Below, one piece after another: positions 1 through 5,781 of a stretch of 5,781 nt of DNA. This DNA is from Burkholderiales bacterium (GTDB lineage: Bacteria; Pseudomonadota; Gammaproteobacteria; Burkholderiales; Usitatibacteraceae): positions 1 through 5,781 of the forward strand of contig JAJAYN010000019.1 of assembly GCA_026786225.1 (NCBI GenBank), written 5' to 3'. Below the pieces are notes generated by a model. That model saw only the letters and a program-made list of their open reading frames with translations, did not search any database and was not told the DNA's origin. The first letter of the stretch is position 1. Each line of letters starts with the position of its first letter. The translations under genes and the position numbers were made by a program.

Positions 1-639
1 AATGCTCTTGTAAATGCCGCCCATTACGTCACCGGTCGTGAGTGCAGCGAAACTGCGGTCAAAAAATACTTCCAGCGGCATACCCAACGCGGCCAGACAA
101 TACAAGGCACCGCCCAGCATCGCCACCAGATTAGCCAGCACCGTCAGACAGGGCATGGTGAACATCAGTGCAATCAGCAACGGGGCGACCAGATACCGCA
201 CTGGATTAACGCCAATGACACGAAGCGCGTCAATTTCCTGCGATACCGTCATCGTCCCGATGCGCGCCGCGACCGCCGAACCGGATCGCCCGGCAACAAA
301 AATACCCGTTATCAGCGGCGCAAATTCGCGGCTTACTGAATAGGCGATCCCCACCACGACCTGAGAATCCGCGCCAAATTGCCGGAGGGTATGTATGCCC
401 TGCATGGCCAGCATCGTGCCAGTCGCAAAGCAGGCGATACAGACAATGGGAACGGCACGAACGCCCACTTCAACGGCCTCCTTGAATATCGCAGAAACGC
501 GTACCGGTTGATTGCGCCAATGTCCCAGCAGCAGCCAATACAGGCTTTCAAACAACAACGCGCTGGCATACCCGACCTCGTTGCCAAACTTGGCAGTCTG
601 CCGGCCTAGCCACTCCACCGCAGCCAGCGGTGTGCGCAT
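1..639 (-). CDS. mlaE: MlaE/YrbE-family lipid ABC transporter permease (partial, C-terminus outside window)
   Basis: This is the inner-membrane permease subunit of an MCE/Mla-type ABC transporter, which moves phospholipid or related lipids between inner and outer membranes with an MlaF-type ATPase and an MlaD-type MCE protein. The frame is open for 213 codons from ATG at 639 to the window edge. About 40-50 C-terminal residues of a usual 250-270 residue protein are missing. Seen: an amphipathic N-terminus (1-50), hydrophobic segments near 61-80, 105-116, 148-175 and 176-190, and the family core at 117-146 (GRSGSA, IGTM, EIDALRVIGVNP). The usual Glu after GRSGSAxAA is Arg126, and the usual Pro-Arg after the NP motif is Pro-Leu. 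The start lies 4 bases after the STAS stop with no clear Shine-Dalgarno, so translational coupling is likely. Family assignment is firm; the transported lipid is unknown. Confidence 0.93.
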   Translation of the reverse strand, partial: MRTPLAAVEWLGRQTAKFGNEVGYASALLFESLYWLLLGHWRNQPVRVSAIFKEAVEVGVRAVPIVCIACFATGTMLAMQGIHTLRQFGADSQVVVGIAYSVSREFAPLITGIFVAGRSGSAVAARIGTMTVSQEIDALRVIGVNPVRYLVAPLLIALMFTMPCLTVLANLVAMLGGALYCLAALGMPLEVFFDRSFAALTTGDVMGGIYKSI

Positions 640-643
640 GAGA

Positions 644-976
644 CTAAGCCGCAAGATCGTCACACTCGGCAACACTACCCACGATGCGGAATACCTTATC
701 CAGTCGGGCCAGTTTGATGACGCCCAGCACACTGCCGGTAGGTGCGGCGAGCACAAAGCTTTGCCCGAGTTTTTTTGCGTTCTGCAGCGCCTCCACCAGT
801 GTCGCCACGCCAGAACTGTCCATGTATGTCACCGCCGAGAGATCGACCGCAACCGGGGATCCTGTTTTGACCAGGTCCAGCAGCACTTTCCTCGCAATGG
901 GTGACGAATGCATATCGACCTCACCGGTTAGTGAAAGGATTTGGAGCTTTCCGTGGGCGGTAATGGTATGGGTCAC
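644..976 (-). CDS. STAS-domain protein (anti-sigma-factor-antagonist / MlaB-like)
   Basis: A 110-residue single STAS domain, about the size of SpoIIAA, RsbV or MlaB. It shows the STAS core: an early strand with LTGEVD (16-21), then VDLSAVTYMDSSG (44-56). In SpoIIAA/RsbV the first Ser of DSSG is phosphorylated by an RsbW/SpoIIAB-type kinase; the equivalent here is Ser54, with Ser55 next to it. The start is GTG at 976-974, overlapping the stop of the upstream phosphatase/kinase gene as GTGA, so the two are probably translationally coupled. The next gene is an MlaE permease. In E. coli the STAS protein MlaB binds the MlaF ATPase, so this protein could be the MlaB equivalent, a partner-switch antagonist, or both. 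The STAS identity is firm; the partner is inferred. Confidence 0.93.
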   Translation of the reverse strand: MTHTITAHGKLQILSLTGEVDMHSSPIARKVLLDLVKTGSPVAVDLSAVTYMDSSGVATLVEALQNAKKLGQSFVLAAPTGSVLGVIKLARLDKVFRIVGSVAECDDLAA

Positions 977-2652
977 GATATTTCCAGGAGATTTTTTTTG
1001 TCCATACGGATGCTCATGTAGAGCAGGTTTCCGTAACCTTCAGGTGGCGCGCAAAACTCCATTTCATCCATCAGTTGCTCAATAAAATGGACCCCTAACC
1101 CGCCGGGACGTAAATCGTCCAATGACCGCGATTTGATGTTGGCCTTGTCTATCGGTGGCGCGTGATCGAGCAACTCAAAAATCATCGCATCCCTGCCGTT
1201 GTGATGTCCGACCCGCAACTCGTATTCCCCCTGCGCACTGCCCTGATAACCGTGCTGGATCACATTCATGCACGCCTCATTGAGTGCCACCACAATCGCT
1301 TCGATCAATTCGGCCGCCGCACCGGCAGAACCGGTCATTTCGCGAATACGCTCGCGCATTTCTTTCAAGGTGACCGGGTCCGAAGCAAACTTCAATACCC
1401 CGACAGGATAACTCTCAGCCGATTCAATGACCAGCAGCGTGATGTCGTCGTTCAACGGCTGGCTGCTCGAGGAAAGGCGCTCGACGATATTGCGAAGGCG
1501 TTGCGCCAGCGGATACCTGGCGAATTCGTTCAGCATCAACTTCAAGCCGGCTTCCCCCAACTCCTGCTCACCCCCGGCTTCGGTCACACCGTCGCTGTAG
1601 AGATAAAAACTGCCGCCATCGAGACAAATCCTTTCGTCCGGAAATTCAATGCCCGACAAAATGCCTAGCGGCGGCATCTCTGCTTCGAATGTGAGGAATT
1701 GGCCATCCGCCTTGCGCAGAATGGGCGGCAGATGGCCGGCGTTGGCAAACACGACATCCTCCGTGGTTGGGTCGTAGATACCCGCGATCATGGTGACGAA
1801 CATGCCGTGCGAACTTGTCTCCACCACTTCATCGTTAATGGCCGCGAGTAATCTGCCCGGCTCCTGCGTGGTCTTGCACAGGCACTGAAACAGGCTGATC
1901 GTTTTGGACATGAGCATCGATGCACGTATGCCCTTGCCGGACACGTCACCCAGACTGAATGCGATCCGTCCGTCAGCCAGCACCACATGCGAATAGAAAT
2001 CTCCCGAAATCTCCTGTGCAGGCAGATTGATGCCAAAGATTGGAAAGCGCGGCTCGGGATTGCGGGGTAACAGGCTGCGTTGAATCTCGCCGGCCAAGCG
2101 TATTTCCTGACGCAATGACTCTTGTGCCACGCGTTCTGCCGTCATTCGTGCGTGGTGGATGGCAAATGCCGACAGCGATGCCAGCGCGGAAAGCAGGCGC
2201 CCGTCCTTGATCGTGAACAGCGGGTGTACACCAGCCTTGTTGATGATTTCTATCGCACCGAAGGGTTTACCCTTCATCGCCAGCGGCGCGCACAGAATCG
2301 AATGCGTCACAAAACTGGTCTCCTCGTCCACCTTGGCGTCGAAATCCTTGTCGCCACGCACGTCCAGCACCATTTCCAGCGAATTGTTGATGACGGCGCG
2401 GCTCAATATCCCCTTGCCAAACGGCACCGCTAACCCGGTAACGTCCATCGGCCCGGCACAAAAGCGGCAGACCAGATGGGTCTCTTCGGGATTGAGCAAA
2501 AATACCGATGCGGCCTCGGCATCCAGATGCTCCATCACCCGCAGGGTGGCGTTGCGCAAGGTCTCATCGAGTTCGATCGATTCGGTGAATTGCGCGCCCA
2601 AGGAGGCAACAAATTCGATCTCCTGCATGAGATGGCTATCCGGGTCGATCAT
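973..2652 (-). CDS. GAF - PP2C (SpoIIE/RsbU) phosphatase - RsbW-like HATPase fusion regulator
   Basis: A cytoplasmic partner-switching regulator of 559 residues from the ATG at 2652. Order: GAF domain (about 20-170); helical linker (about 170-195) ending in EIQRSLLP, typical of RsbU-like proteins; SpoIIE/PP2C phosphatase (about 195-412); HATPase of the anti-sigma-kinase type (about 420-559). Phosphatase metal ligands are present: Asp218 in SGDF, Asp236 in GDVSGKG, Asp354 in SDG and Asp403 in NDD, with NAGH at 304-307. The ATPase keeps its N box (NEACMNVIQHGY, Glu459 and Asn463), Asp496 in DHAPP and the glycine loop RPGGLG (515-520). The expected substrate is the Ser of the STAS protein encoded directly downstream. 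There is no membrane segment. The frame stays open to an ATG at 2769 (598 residues), but those 39 extra residues resemble no domain and hold a candidate promoter. ATG at 2628 is also possible. Confidence 0.93.
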   Translation of the reverse strand: MIDPDSHLMQEIEFVASLGAQFTESIELDETLRNATLRVMEHLDAEAASVFLLNPEETHLVCRFCAGPMDVTGLAVPFGKGILSRAVINNSLEMVLDVRGDKDFDAKVDEETSFVTHSILCAPLAMKGKPFGAIEIINKAGVHPLFTIKDGRLLSALASLSAFAIHHARMTAERVAQESLRQEIRLAGEIQRSLLPRNPEPRFPIFGINLPAQEISGDFYSHVVLADGRIAFSLGDVSGKGIRASMLMSKTISLFQCLCKTTQEPGRLLAAINDEVVETSSHGMFVTMIAGIYDPTTEDVVFANAGHLPPILRKADGQFLTFEAEMPPLGILSGIEFPDERICLDGGSFYLYSDGVTEAGGEQELGEAGLKLMLNEFARYPLAQRLRNIVERLSSSSQPLNDDITLLVIESAESYPVGVLKFASDPVTLKEMRERIREMTGSAGAAAELIEAIVVALNEACMNVIQHGYQGSAQGEYELRVGHHNGRDAMIFELLDHAPPIDKANIKSRSLDDLRPGGLGVHFIEQLMDEMEFCAPPEGYGNLLYMSIRMDKKNLLEIS

Positions 2653-2706
2653 GCATTCTTTCGCGGGACCTGCAAAGGGCAACGCACGACATGTGCGTCT
2701 GAAGAG

Positions 2707-2736
2707 ATTGTCGCTGATGGGAAGCGTGAATGGCAA
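2707..2736 (-). promoter_or_regulatory. Candidate sigma70-like promoter for the leftward operon
   Basis: On the minus strand TTGCCA (2736-2731) is followed after 18 bases by GACAAT (2712-2707), matching 5 of 6 and 4 of 6 consensus positions. Transcription would begin near 2700, giving a leader of about 50 bases before the ATG at 2652. It lies inside the N-terminal extension of the longer reading frame and so argues for the shorter protein. The match is modest and could be chance. Confidence 0.3.
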
Positions 2737-2800
2737 GACGCGGTCACGGGATGCCCACGCACGCATCAAACTGGCAGCAGCCCAACTTGTCGGGGAAGAT

Positions 2801-2809
2801 TGCTAGAAT
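2801..2809 (+). promoter_or_regulatory. Extended -10 promoter for the phn-like operon
   Basis: TGCTAGAAT is an extended -10 element (TG, one base, then TAGAAT with 5 of 6 consensus matches). It is placed 26 bases before the ATG at 2836, so the leader RNA would be only about 20 bases. No good -35 lies at 17-base spacing: TTGTCG at 2787-2792 is too close. This fits an extended -10 promoter that may need an activator. Confidence 0.5.
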
Positions 2810-2824
2810 GAACAATAACCAGAA

Positions 2825-2830
2825 GAGGAG
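2825..2830 (+). promoter_or_regulatory. Strong ribosome binding site (GAGGAG)
   Basis: GAGGAG ends 5 bases before ATG 2836 and fixes the start of the first binding protein. It is much the strongest Shine-Dalgarno in the window, which fits high expression of a periplasmic binding protein. Confidence 0.8.
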
Positions 2831-2835
2831 AAACC

Positions 2836-3891
2836 ATGAGAAACGATGGCAAATTTGTGGGTTGCACCGCGAGATCTTTACCGGTGATGCTGGCCTTGTT
2901 GTTCACGGCGGGAAACGTCGTGGCGCAGGAATGCAAAAATCGCGGGGAGCTCGATGCCATGTACTGCGATGACAATAAGGACATGGTTGCCGATACGCCG
3001 AAGGACGCGAAGAAACTCAAGAATCCATCCACCATCGTTTTCACGTACACGCCGGTGGAAGACCCTGCCGTTTACGAGAAAGTATTCGCGCCGTTCACCG
3101 AATACCTCGGCAAATGCTTGACCAAGAAAGTGGTTTTCTATCAGGTACAGTCGAACGCAGCAGAGATTGAAGCGATGCGTTCGGGCCGCTTGCACGTCGG
3201 TGGATTCTCGACGGGGCCGACCGCCTTCGCAGTGAACCTCGCGGGTGCCATACCGTTTGCCGTCAAGGGAGATGCCAAGGAATTTCAGGGCTACAACCTG
3301 ATCGTGGTCGTAAAGAAGTCCTCGCCGTTCATGAAGCTCTCAGACCTGAAAGGGAAAAAAGTCGCGCACACGGCACCCTCTTCGAATTCCGGTCATATGG
3401 CACCGATGTCACTGTTCCCCGCGGAGGGACTGGCGCCCGAAAAGGATTACAAAATTCTCTTTTCCGGCAAGCACGATCAGAGCGTCATGGGCGTGAACTC
3501 CGGTGACTACGATGCGGCTGCCGTGGCATCTGACGTGTACCACCGCATGGCTTCACGCGGGCAAATCAAGGAAGATGATTTCCGCATCATCTACACGAGT
3601 CAGAAATTCCCCACGTCCAGTTTTGCGTACGCCCACGACTTGGAACCTGAACTGGCCAGAAAACTGGTGAAGTGCTTTTATGACTATCGCTACACGCCGG
3701 AAATGCAAAAAGCATTTGATGGTGCAGATCGGTTCTTCCCGGTGACGTTCCAGAAGGAGTGGGAAGTTGTGCGTAAAGTCGCCGAGGGCTCAGGAGAAGC
3801 TTTCAATCGCGCCAACTACGATAAGCAGTCCGCCAAGGAATCGGACGCGGCGAAGAAGAAGGCGGAAGACGCCGCCAAAGGCAAGAAATAG
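2836..3891 (+). CDS. PhnD-family periplasmic substrate-binding protein, copy 1
   Basis: An exported binding protein (351 residues) of a phosphonate/phosphite/phosphate-type ABC importer. A Sec signal peptide (about 1-30, hydrophobic 15-29) ends in VVA before Gln31. Next comes a short module with Cys33, Cys44 and an acidic CDDNKDMVAD loop, then the PhnD core: YTPVEDPAVY (71-80), AMRSGR (113-118), LSDLKGKKVAH (168-178), SSNSG (182-186), GKHDQSV (211-217) and GDYDAAAV (223-230). SSNSG and the His of GKHD match the positions PhnD relatives use to hold the anion. There is no lipobox, so it should be soluble in the periplasm. Cys94 and Cys280, like the first two cysteines, are shared with the next gene. 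The C-terminus is a Lys/Ala-rich charged tail (from about 330). The ligand cannot be read from sequence, so I do not use the symbol phnD. Confidence 0.93.
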   Translation: MRNDGKFVGCTARSLPVMLALLFTAGNVVAQECKNRGELDAMYCDDNKDMVADTPKDAKKLKNPSTIVFTYTPVEDPAVYEKVFAPFTEYLGKCLTKKVVFYQVQSNAAEIEAMRSGRLHVGGFSTGPTAFAVNLAGAIPFAVKGDAKEFQGYNLIVVVKKSSPFMKLSDLKGKKVAHTAPSSNSGHMAPMSLFPAEGLAPEKDYKILFSGKHDQSVMGVNSGDYDAAAVASDVYHRMASRGQIKEDDFRIIYTSQKFPTSSFAYAHDLEPELARKLVKCFYDYRYTPEMQKAFDGADRFFPVTFQKEWEVVRKVAEGSGEAFNRANYDKQSAKESDAAKKKAEDAAKGKK

Positions 3892-3911
3892 CACCACGCA
3901 TTGTTTGGGTC

Positions 3912-3941
3912 ACCTCTCCGGCAGGTGGAGAGGTCGTTTTT
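3912..3941 (+). terminator. Rho-independent terminator / attenuator between the two binding-protein genes
   Basis: A perfect 8-bp stem, ACCTCTCC (3912-3919) with GGAGAGGT (3927-3934), encloses a 7-base loop. CG and five Ts follow (3937-3941). It begins 20 bases after the copy 1 stop. Because downstream genes share the strand, partial read-through is likely, leaving copy 1 more abundant than copy 2 and the ATPase. Confidence 0.7.
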
Positions 3942-3947
3942 CATATT

Positions 3948-3971
3948 CCCTCCCCCGATTTCCGGGAAGGG
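3948..3971 (+). other. Second imperfect hairpin in the intercistronic leader
   Basis: CCCT (3948-3951) can pair with AGGG (3968-3971), and CCCG (3954-3957) with CGGG (3963-3966), leaving a 5-base loop and a small internal loop. It sits directly upstream of the ribosome binding site of copy 2. It may simply stabilise the 5' end of the downstream RNA or may be part of a degenerate extragenic palindrome. Confidence 0.35.
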
Positions 3972-3978
3972 TTGTAGT

Positions 3979-3984
3979 GAGGGG
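3979..3984 (+). promoter_or_regulatory. Ribosome binding site (GAGGGG) deciding the TTG start of copy 2
   Basis: GAGGGG precedes TTG 3988 by 3 bases (5 from GAGG). The alternative GTG at 4006 has no Shine-Dalgarno. No in-frame ATG exists before the signal peptide. This site is the main reason for choosing TTG. Confidence 0.5.
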
Positions 3985-3987
3985 CTC

Positions 3988-5022
3988 TTGAAAGCACGAC
4001 ATCGCGTGAATCAACTCAAATTCGCAGCCATCCTGATCATGTTTTGCACGTCCGCGTGGCCCCAGGACACCTGCAAACACCGCGGCGACCTGGATAGTCT
4101 TTTTTGCGACGACGATGGCAACATGACCGCCGACGCTCCCAGGGACCCGAAGAAGCTAAAAAACCCGGCGGCACTCATGCTGAGCTACTCCCCGCAGGAA
4201 GATTCCGTCGTCTACGAAAAACTGTGGACGCCTTACGTGGATCACCTGAAATCGTGCGTGGGAAAACCGGTGCGCTTTCTGCCGGTCTATTCCAGCGCCG
4301 CAACAGTGGAAGCGATGCGCTCTGGCCGTATCCAGTTGAGCCTGCTGTCGGCGGGTGACACGCCGTTCGCCGTAAATATTGGCGGCGCAATCCCGATTGC
4401 CACCCACGGCACGGACAAAGACGGCATCGCAGCCTATCACCTCATCGTGGTGGTCAAGAAAAGCAGTCCATTCAAGACGCTCGCTGATTTGAAGGGCAAA
4501 CGGGTTGCGCATGTATCGCCCTCGTCCAATTCCGGCAATCTCGCGCCACGCGCCCTGTTCCCGAAAGAGGGGCTGGTTCCCGACAAGGATTACAAAGTGC
4601 TCTATTCGGGTAAACACGACAATTCGGTTTCGGGTGTCATCAATGGCGACTACGATGCGGGCGCAGTTGCGGACGACGTATTGATCCGCATGCTGCAACG
4701 CGGCGCACTCAAGCCGGACGAGTTACGCGTCATCTTCAAAAGCCAGCCATTTCCTGCCGGCAGCCTCGCCGTAGCACATGATCTGGAGCCGGTGCTGAAG
4801 AAGAAAATTATCGATTGCACGTTTGCATTCCGTTTCCCCGCAGATCTGTCGGCCGCCTTTCGTGGACCGGACCGGTTTGTACCACTCAATTACAAAGTCG
4901 ATTACGCCTCTGTACGCAATGTTGCCGAAGCGAGCGGAGAATCATTGAACCGGTCCGGTTTTGAAGCCCGCAAGGCGCGCGAACTGGAACTGGAAAAGAA
5001 GAGGGACGCCGCAAAAAAATGA
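3988..5022 (+). CDS. PhnD-family periplasmic substrate-binding protein, copy 2
   Basis: A paralogue of the preceding gene, roughly half identical along the whole mature protein; 344 residues from TTG 3988. This start gives a basic n-region (MKARHRVNQLK), a hydrophobic stretch (12-20) and a likely cleavage near SAWPQ (22-26), so it is exported. GTG 4006 would give a shorter but still plausible signal peptide. A frame open back to TTG 3901 would read through the terminator hairpin and is unlikely. Conserved blocks: YSPQEDSVVY (67-76), AMRSGR (109-114), SSNSG (179-183), GKHDNSV (208-214), GDYDAGAV (220-227). Cys29, 40, 90 and 277 match the four cysteines of copy 1. The loop after AMRSGR differs: LSAGDTPF (120-127) in place of FSTGPTAF, so the ligand may differ. 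The C-terminus is a Lys/Glu-rich helix-like tail (about 327-344). Confidence 0.9.
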   Translation: MKARHRVNQLKFAAILIMFCTSAWPQDTCKHRGDLDSLFCDDDGNMTADAPRDPKKLKNPAALMLSYSPQEDSVVYEKLWTPYVDHLKSCVGKPVRFLPVYSSAATVEAMRSGRIQLSLLSAGDTPFAVNIGGAIPIATHGTDKDGIAAYHLIVVVKKSSPFKTLADLKGKRVAHVSPSSNSGNLAPRALFPKEGLVPDKDYKVLYSGKHDNSVSGVINGDYDAGAVADDVLIRMLQRGALKPDELRVIFKSQPFPAGSLAVAHDLEPVLKKKIIDCTFAFRFPADLSAAFRGPDRFVPLNYKVDYASVRNVAEASGESLNRSGFEARKARELELEKKRDAAKK

Positions 5023-5781
5023 CAACTGACCGCTCCATCCAGATTCGCGGCCTCGTAAAGGAATATAAGCGCGGTGTACCAGTGCTCAAAGGCATTGACC
5101 TCACCATTGCCGGCGAAGGCATCACCGCCATCATCGGCCCTTCGGGGACGGGTAAATCCACACTGATTCGCTGCATCAATCGCCTCATTGAGCCTACGGC
5201 GGGCGAAATTCTGTTCCAGGGCATGGACCTGGCAAAACTCAAGGGTGCCGAACTACGCATGGCGCGGCGGCGAATCGGCATGGTGTTTCAGGAATACAAC
5301 CTGGTCGAGCGTTTGACGGTGATGGAAAACGTATTGACCGGGCGCCTCGGCTACATGTCCGCGTTCAAGGCGTGGTTGCGCAAATTCACTCCGGAAGACA
5401 TTGAAGAGGCGTTCAACCTGCTCGACGCAGTTGGCCTCGCCAGTTTCGCCAACCAGCGTGCGGATGCGCTCTCGGGCGGGCAGCGGCAGCGTGTCGGTAT
5501 CGCCCGAGCGGTCATGCAGCATCCGGAAATTCTGCTCGCCGACGAGCCAACTTCTTCGCTCGACCCGAAGACATCGGTGGAAATCATGGAACTGATGGCA
5601 AATCTTGCCGGCAAGCGCAATATTCCCGTGATCGTTAACATTCATAACGTTGAATTGGCCAAGCGATTCTGCCAGCGCATGATTGGCATGACCGGTGGGA
5701 AAGTGGTGTTTGATGGGACGCCTTCGCAGTTGTCGGATGAGAATTTGAAGCAGATTTATGGTGGGGAGAATTGGATTGAGT
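5019..5781 (+). CDS. phnC: PhnC-type ABC importer ATPase (partial, open at right edge)
   Basis: The cytoplasmic ATPase expected to power import of the ligand captured by the upstream binding proteins. 254 codons are visible with no stop. The family runs about 250-280 residues, and the visible end (QIYGGE, 245-250) resembles the usual PhnC terminus, so it is nearly complete. Seen: Walker A GPSGTGKST (40-48), Q-loop Gln91, the PhnC-like stretch YNLVERLTVMENVLTGRLG (93-111), signature LSGGQ (151-155), Walker B ILLADEP (171-177, Glu176), D-loop SSLD (179-182) and switch His209. All catalytic elements are intact. Its ATG overlaps the stop of copy 2 as ATGA. GAGGGA at 5001-5006 is a distant ribosome binding site, so coupling is likely. 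A PhnE-like permease probably follows. The symbol reflects family similarity, not a proven phosphonate substrate. Confidence 0.93.
   Translation, partial: MTTDRSIQIRGLVKEYKRGVPVLKGIDLTIAGEGITAIIGPSGTGKSTLIRCINRLIEPTAGEILFQGMDLAKLKGAELRMARRRIGMVFQEYNLVERLTVMENVLTGRLGYMSAFKAWLRKFTPEDIEEAFNLLDAVGLASFANQRADALSGGQRQRVGIARAVMQHPEILLADEPTSSLDPKTSVEIMELMANLAGKRNIPVIVNIHNVELAKRFCQRMIGMTGGKVVFDGTPSQLSDENLKQIYGGENWIE

Noticed and set aside
640..976. STAS and MlaE as one gene broken by a frameshift
   Set aside because: The frames differ by one base and some relatives are fused, but each gene has its own start and a complete domain. A natural split pair is simpler.
1162..1668. 168-codon plus-strand open frame opposite the PP2C/HATPase region
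   Set aside because: It covers the coding strand of conserved phosphatase and kinase motifs, has no ribosome binding site and resembles no family.
2653..2769. 39-residue N-terminal extension of the regulator (ATG at 2769)
   Set aside because: No domain, no clear ribosome binding site, and it overlaps a candidate promoter. The shorter start is preferred, but the extension is not excluded.
2159..2806. 215-codon plus-strand open frame opposite the regulator gene
   Set aside because: It lies antisense to a gene with full domain and catalytic motifs, and its translation is Ser/Ala/Arg-rich with no recognisable domain. It is a GC-driven shadow frame.
4156..4698. 180-codon minus-strand open frame inside copy 2 of the binding protein
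   Set aside because: It is antisense to well-conserved PhnD-family blocks and rich in His/Arg from complementary codons, so it is a shadow frame.
4869..4956. 9-base inverted repeat (GGACCGGTT / AACCGGTCC) within copy 2
   Set aside because: The arms are 70 bases apart inside conserved coding sequence, with GC-rich self-complementary words. It is probably chance.

Overview
The window suggests a Gram-negative proteobacterium. It encodes an MlaE/YrbE-type inner-membrane lipid permease, which is tied to an outer membrane, and two exported substrate-binding proteins of an ABC importer. Codon use is evenly GC-rich and I see no insertion sequence, phage, tRNA, rRNA or CRISPR array. A beta- or gammaproteobacterium is my guess and is not proven by the sequence.

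Left half (1-2652, minus strand), read right to left: a compact operon. It starts with a large cytoplasmic regulator combining a GAF sensor, a SpoIIE/RsbU-type PP2C phosphatase and an RsbW-like ATPase/kinase domain. Next is a small STAS protein with an intact DSSG phosphorylation site, joined by a 4-base GTGA overlap. Four bases after the STAS stop comes an MlaE permease that runs off the left edge. No sigma factor is visible. The layout therefore suggests a partner switch (kinase plus phosphatase plus STAS switch) whose target is a lipid-transport ABC complex, with the STAS protein in the position of MlaB.

Centre (2653-2835): a divergent promoter region. A good extended -10 (TGCTAGAAT) and a strong ribosome binding site drive the rightward genes. 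A weaker sigma70-like candidate faces left.

Right half (2836-5781, plus strand): two tandem paralogous PhnD-family periplasmic binding proteins, then a PhnC-type ATPase running off the right edge. A Rho-independent terminator-like hairpin lies between the two binding proteins, and the second appears to start at TTG. The ATPase overlaps the second binding protein by ATGA. The permease (PhnE-like) is presumably just outside the window. This half encodes an importer for phosphonate, phosphite or a related anion; the substrate cannot be read from the sequence.
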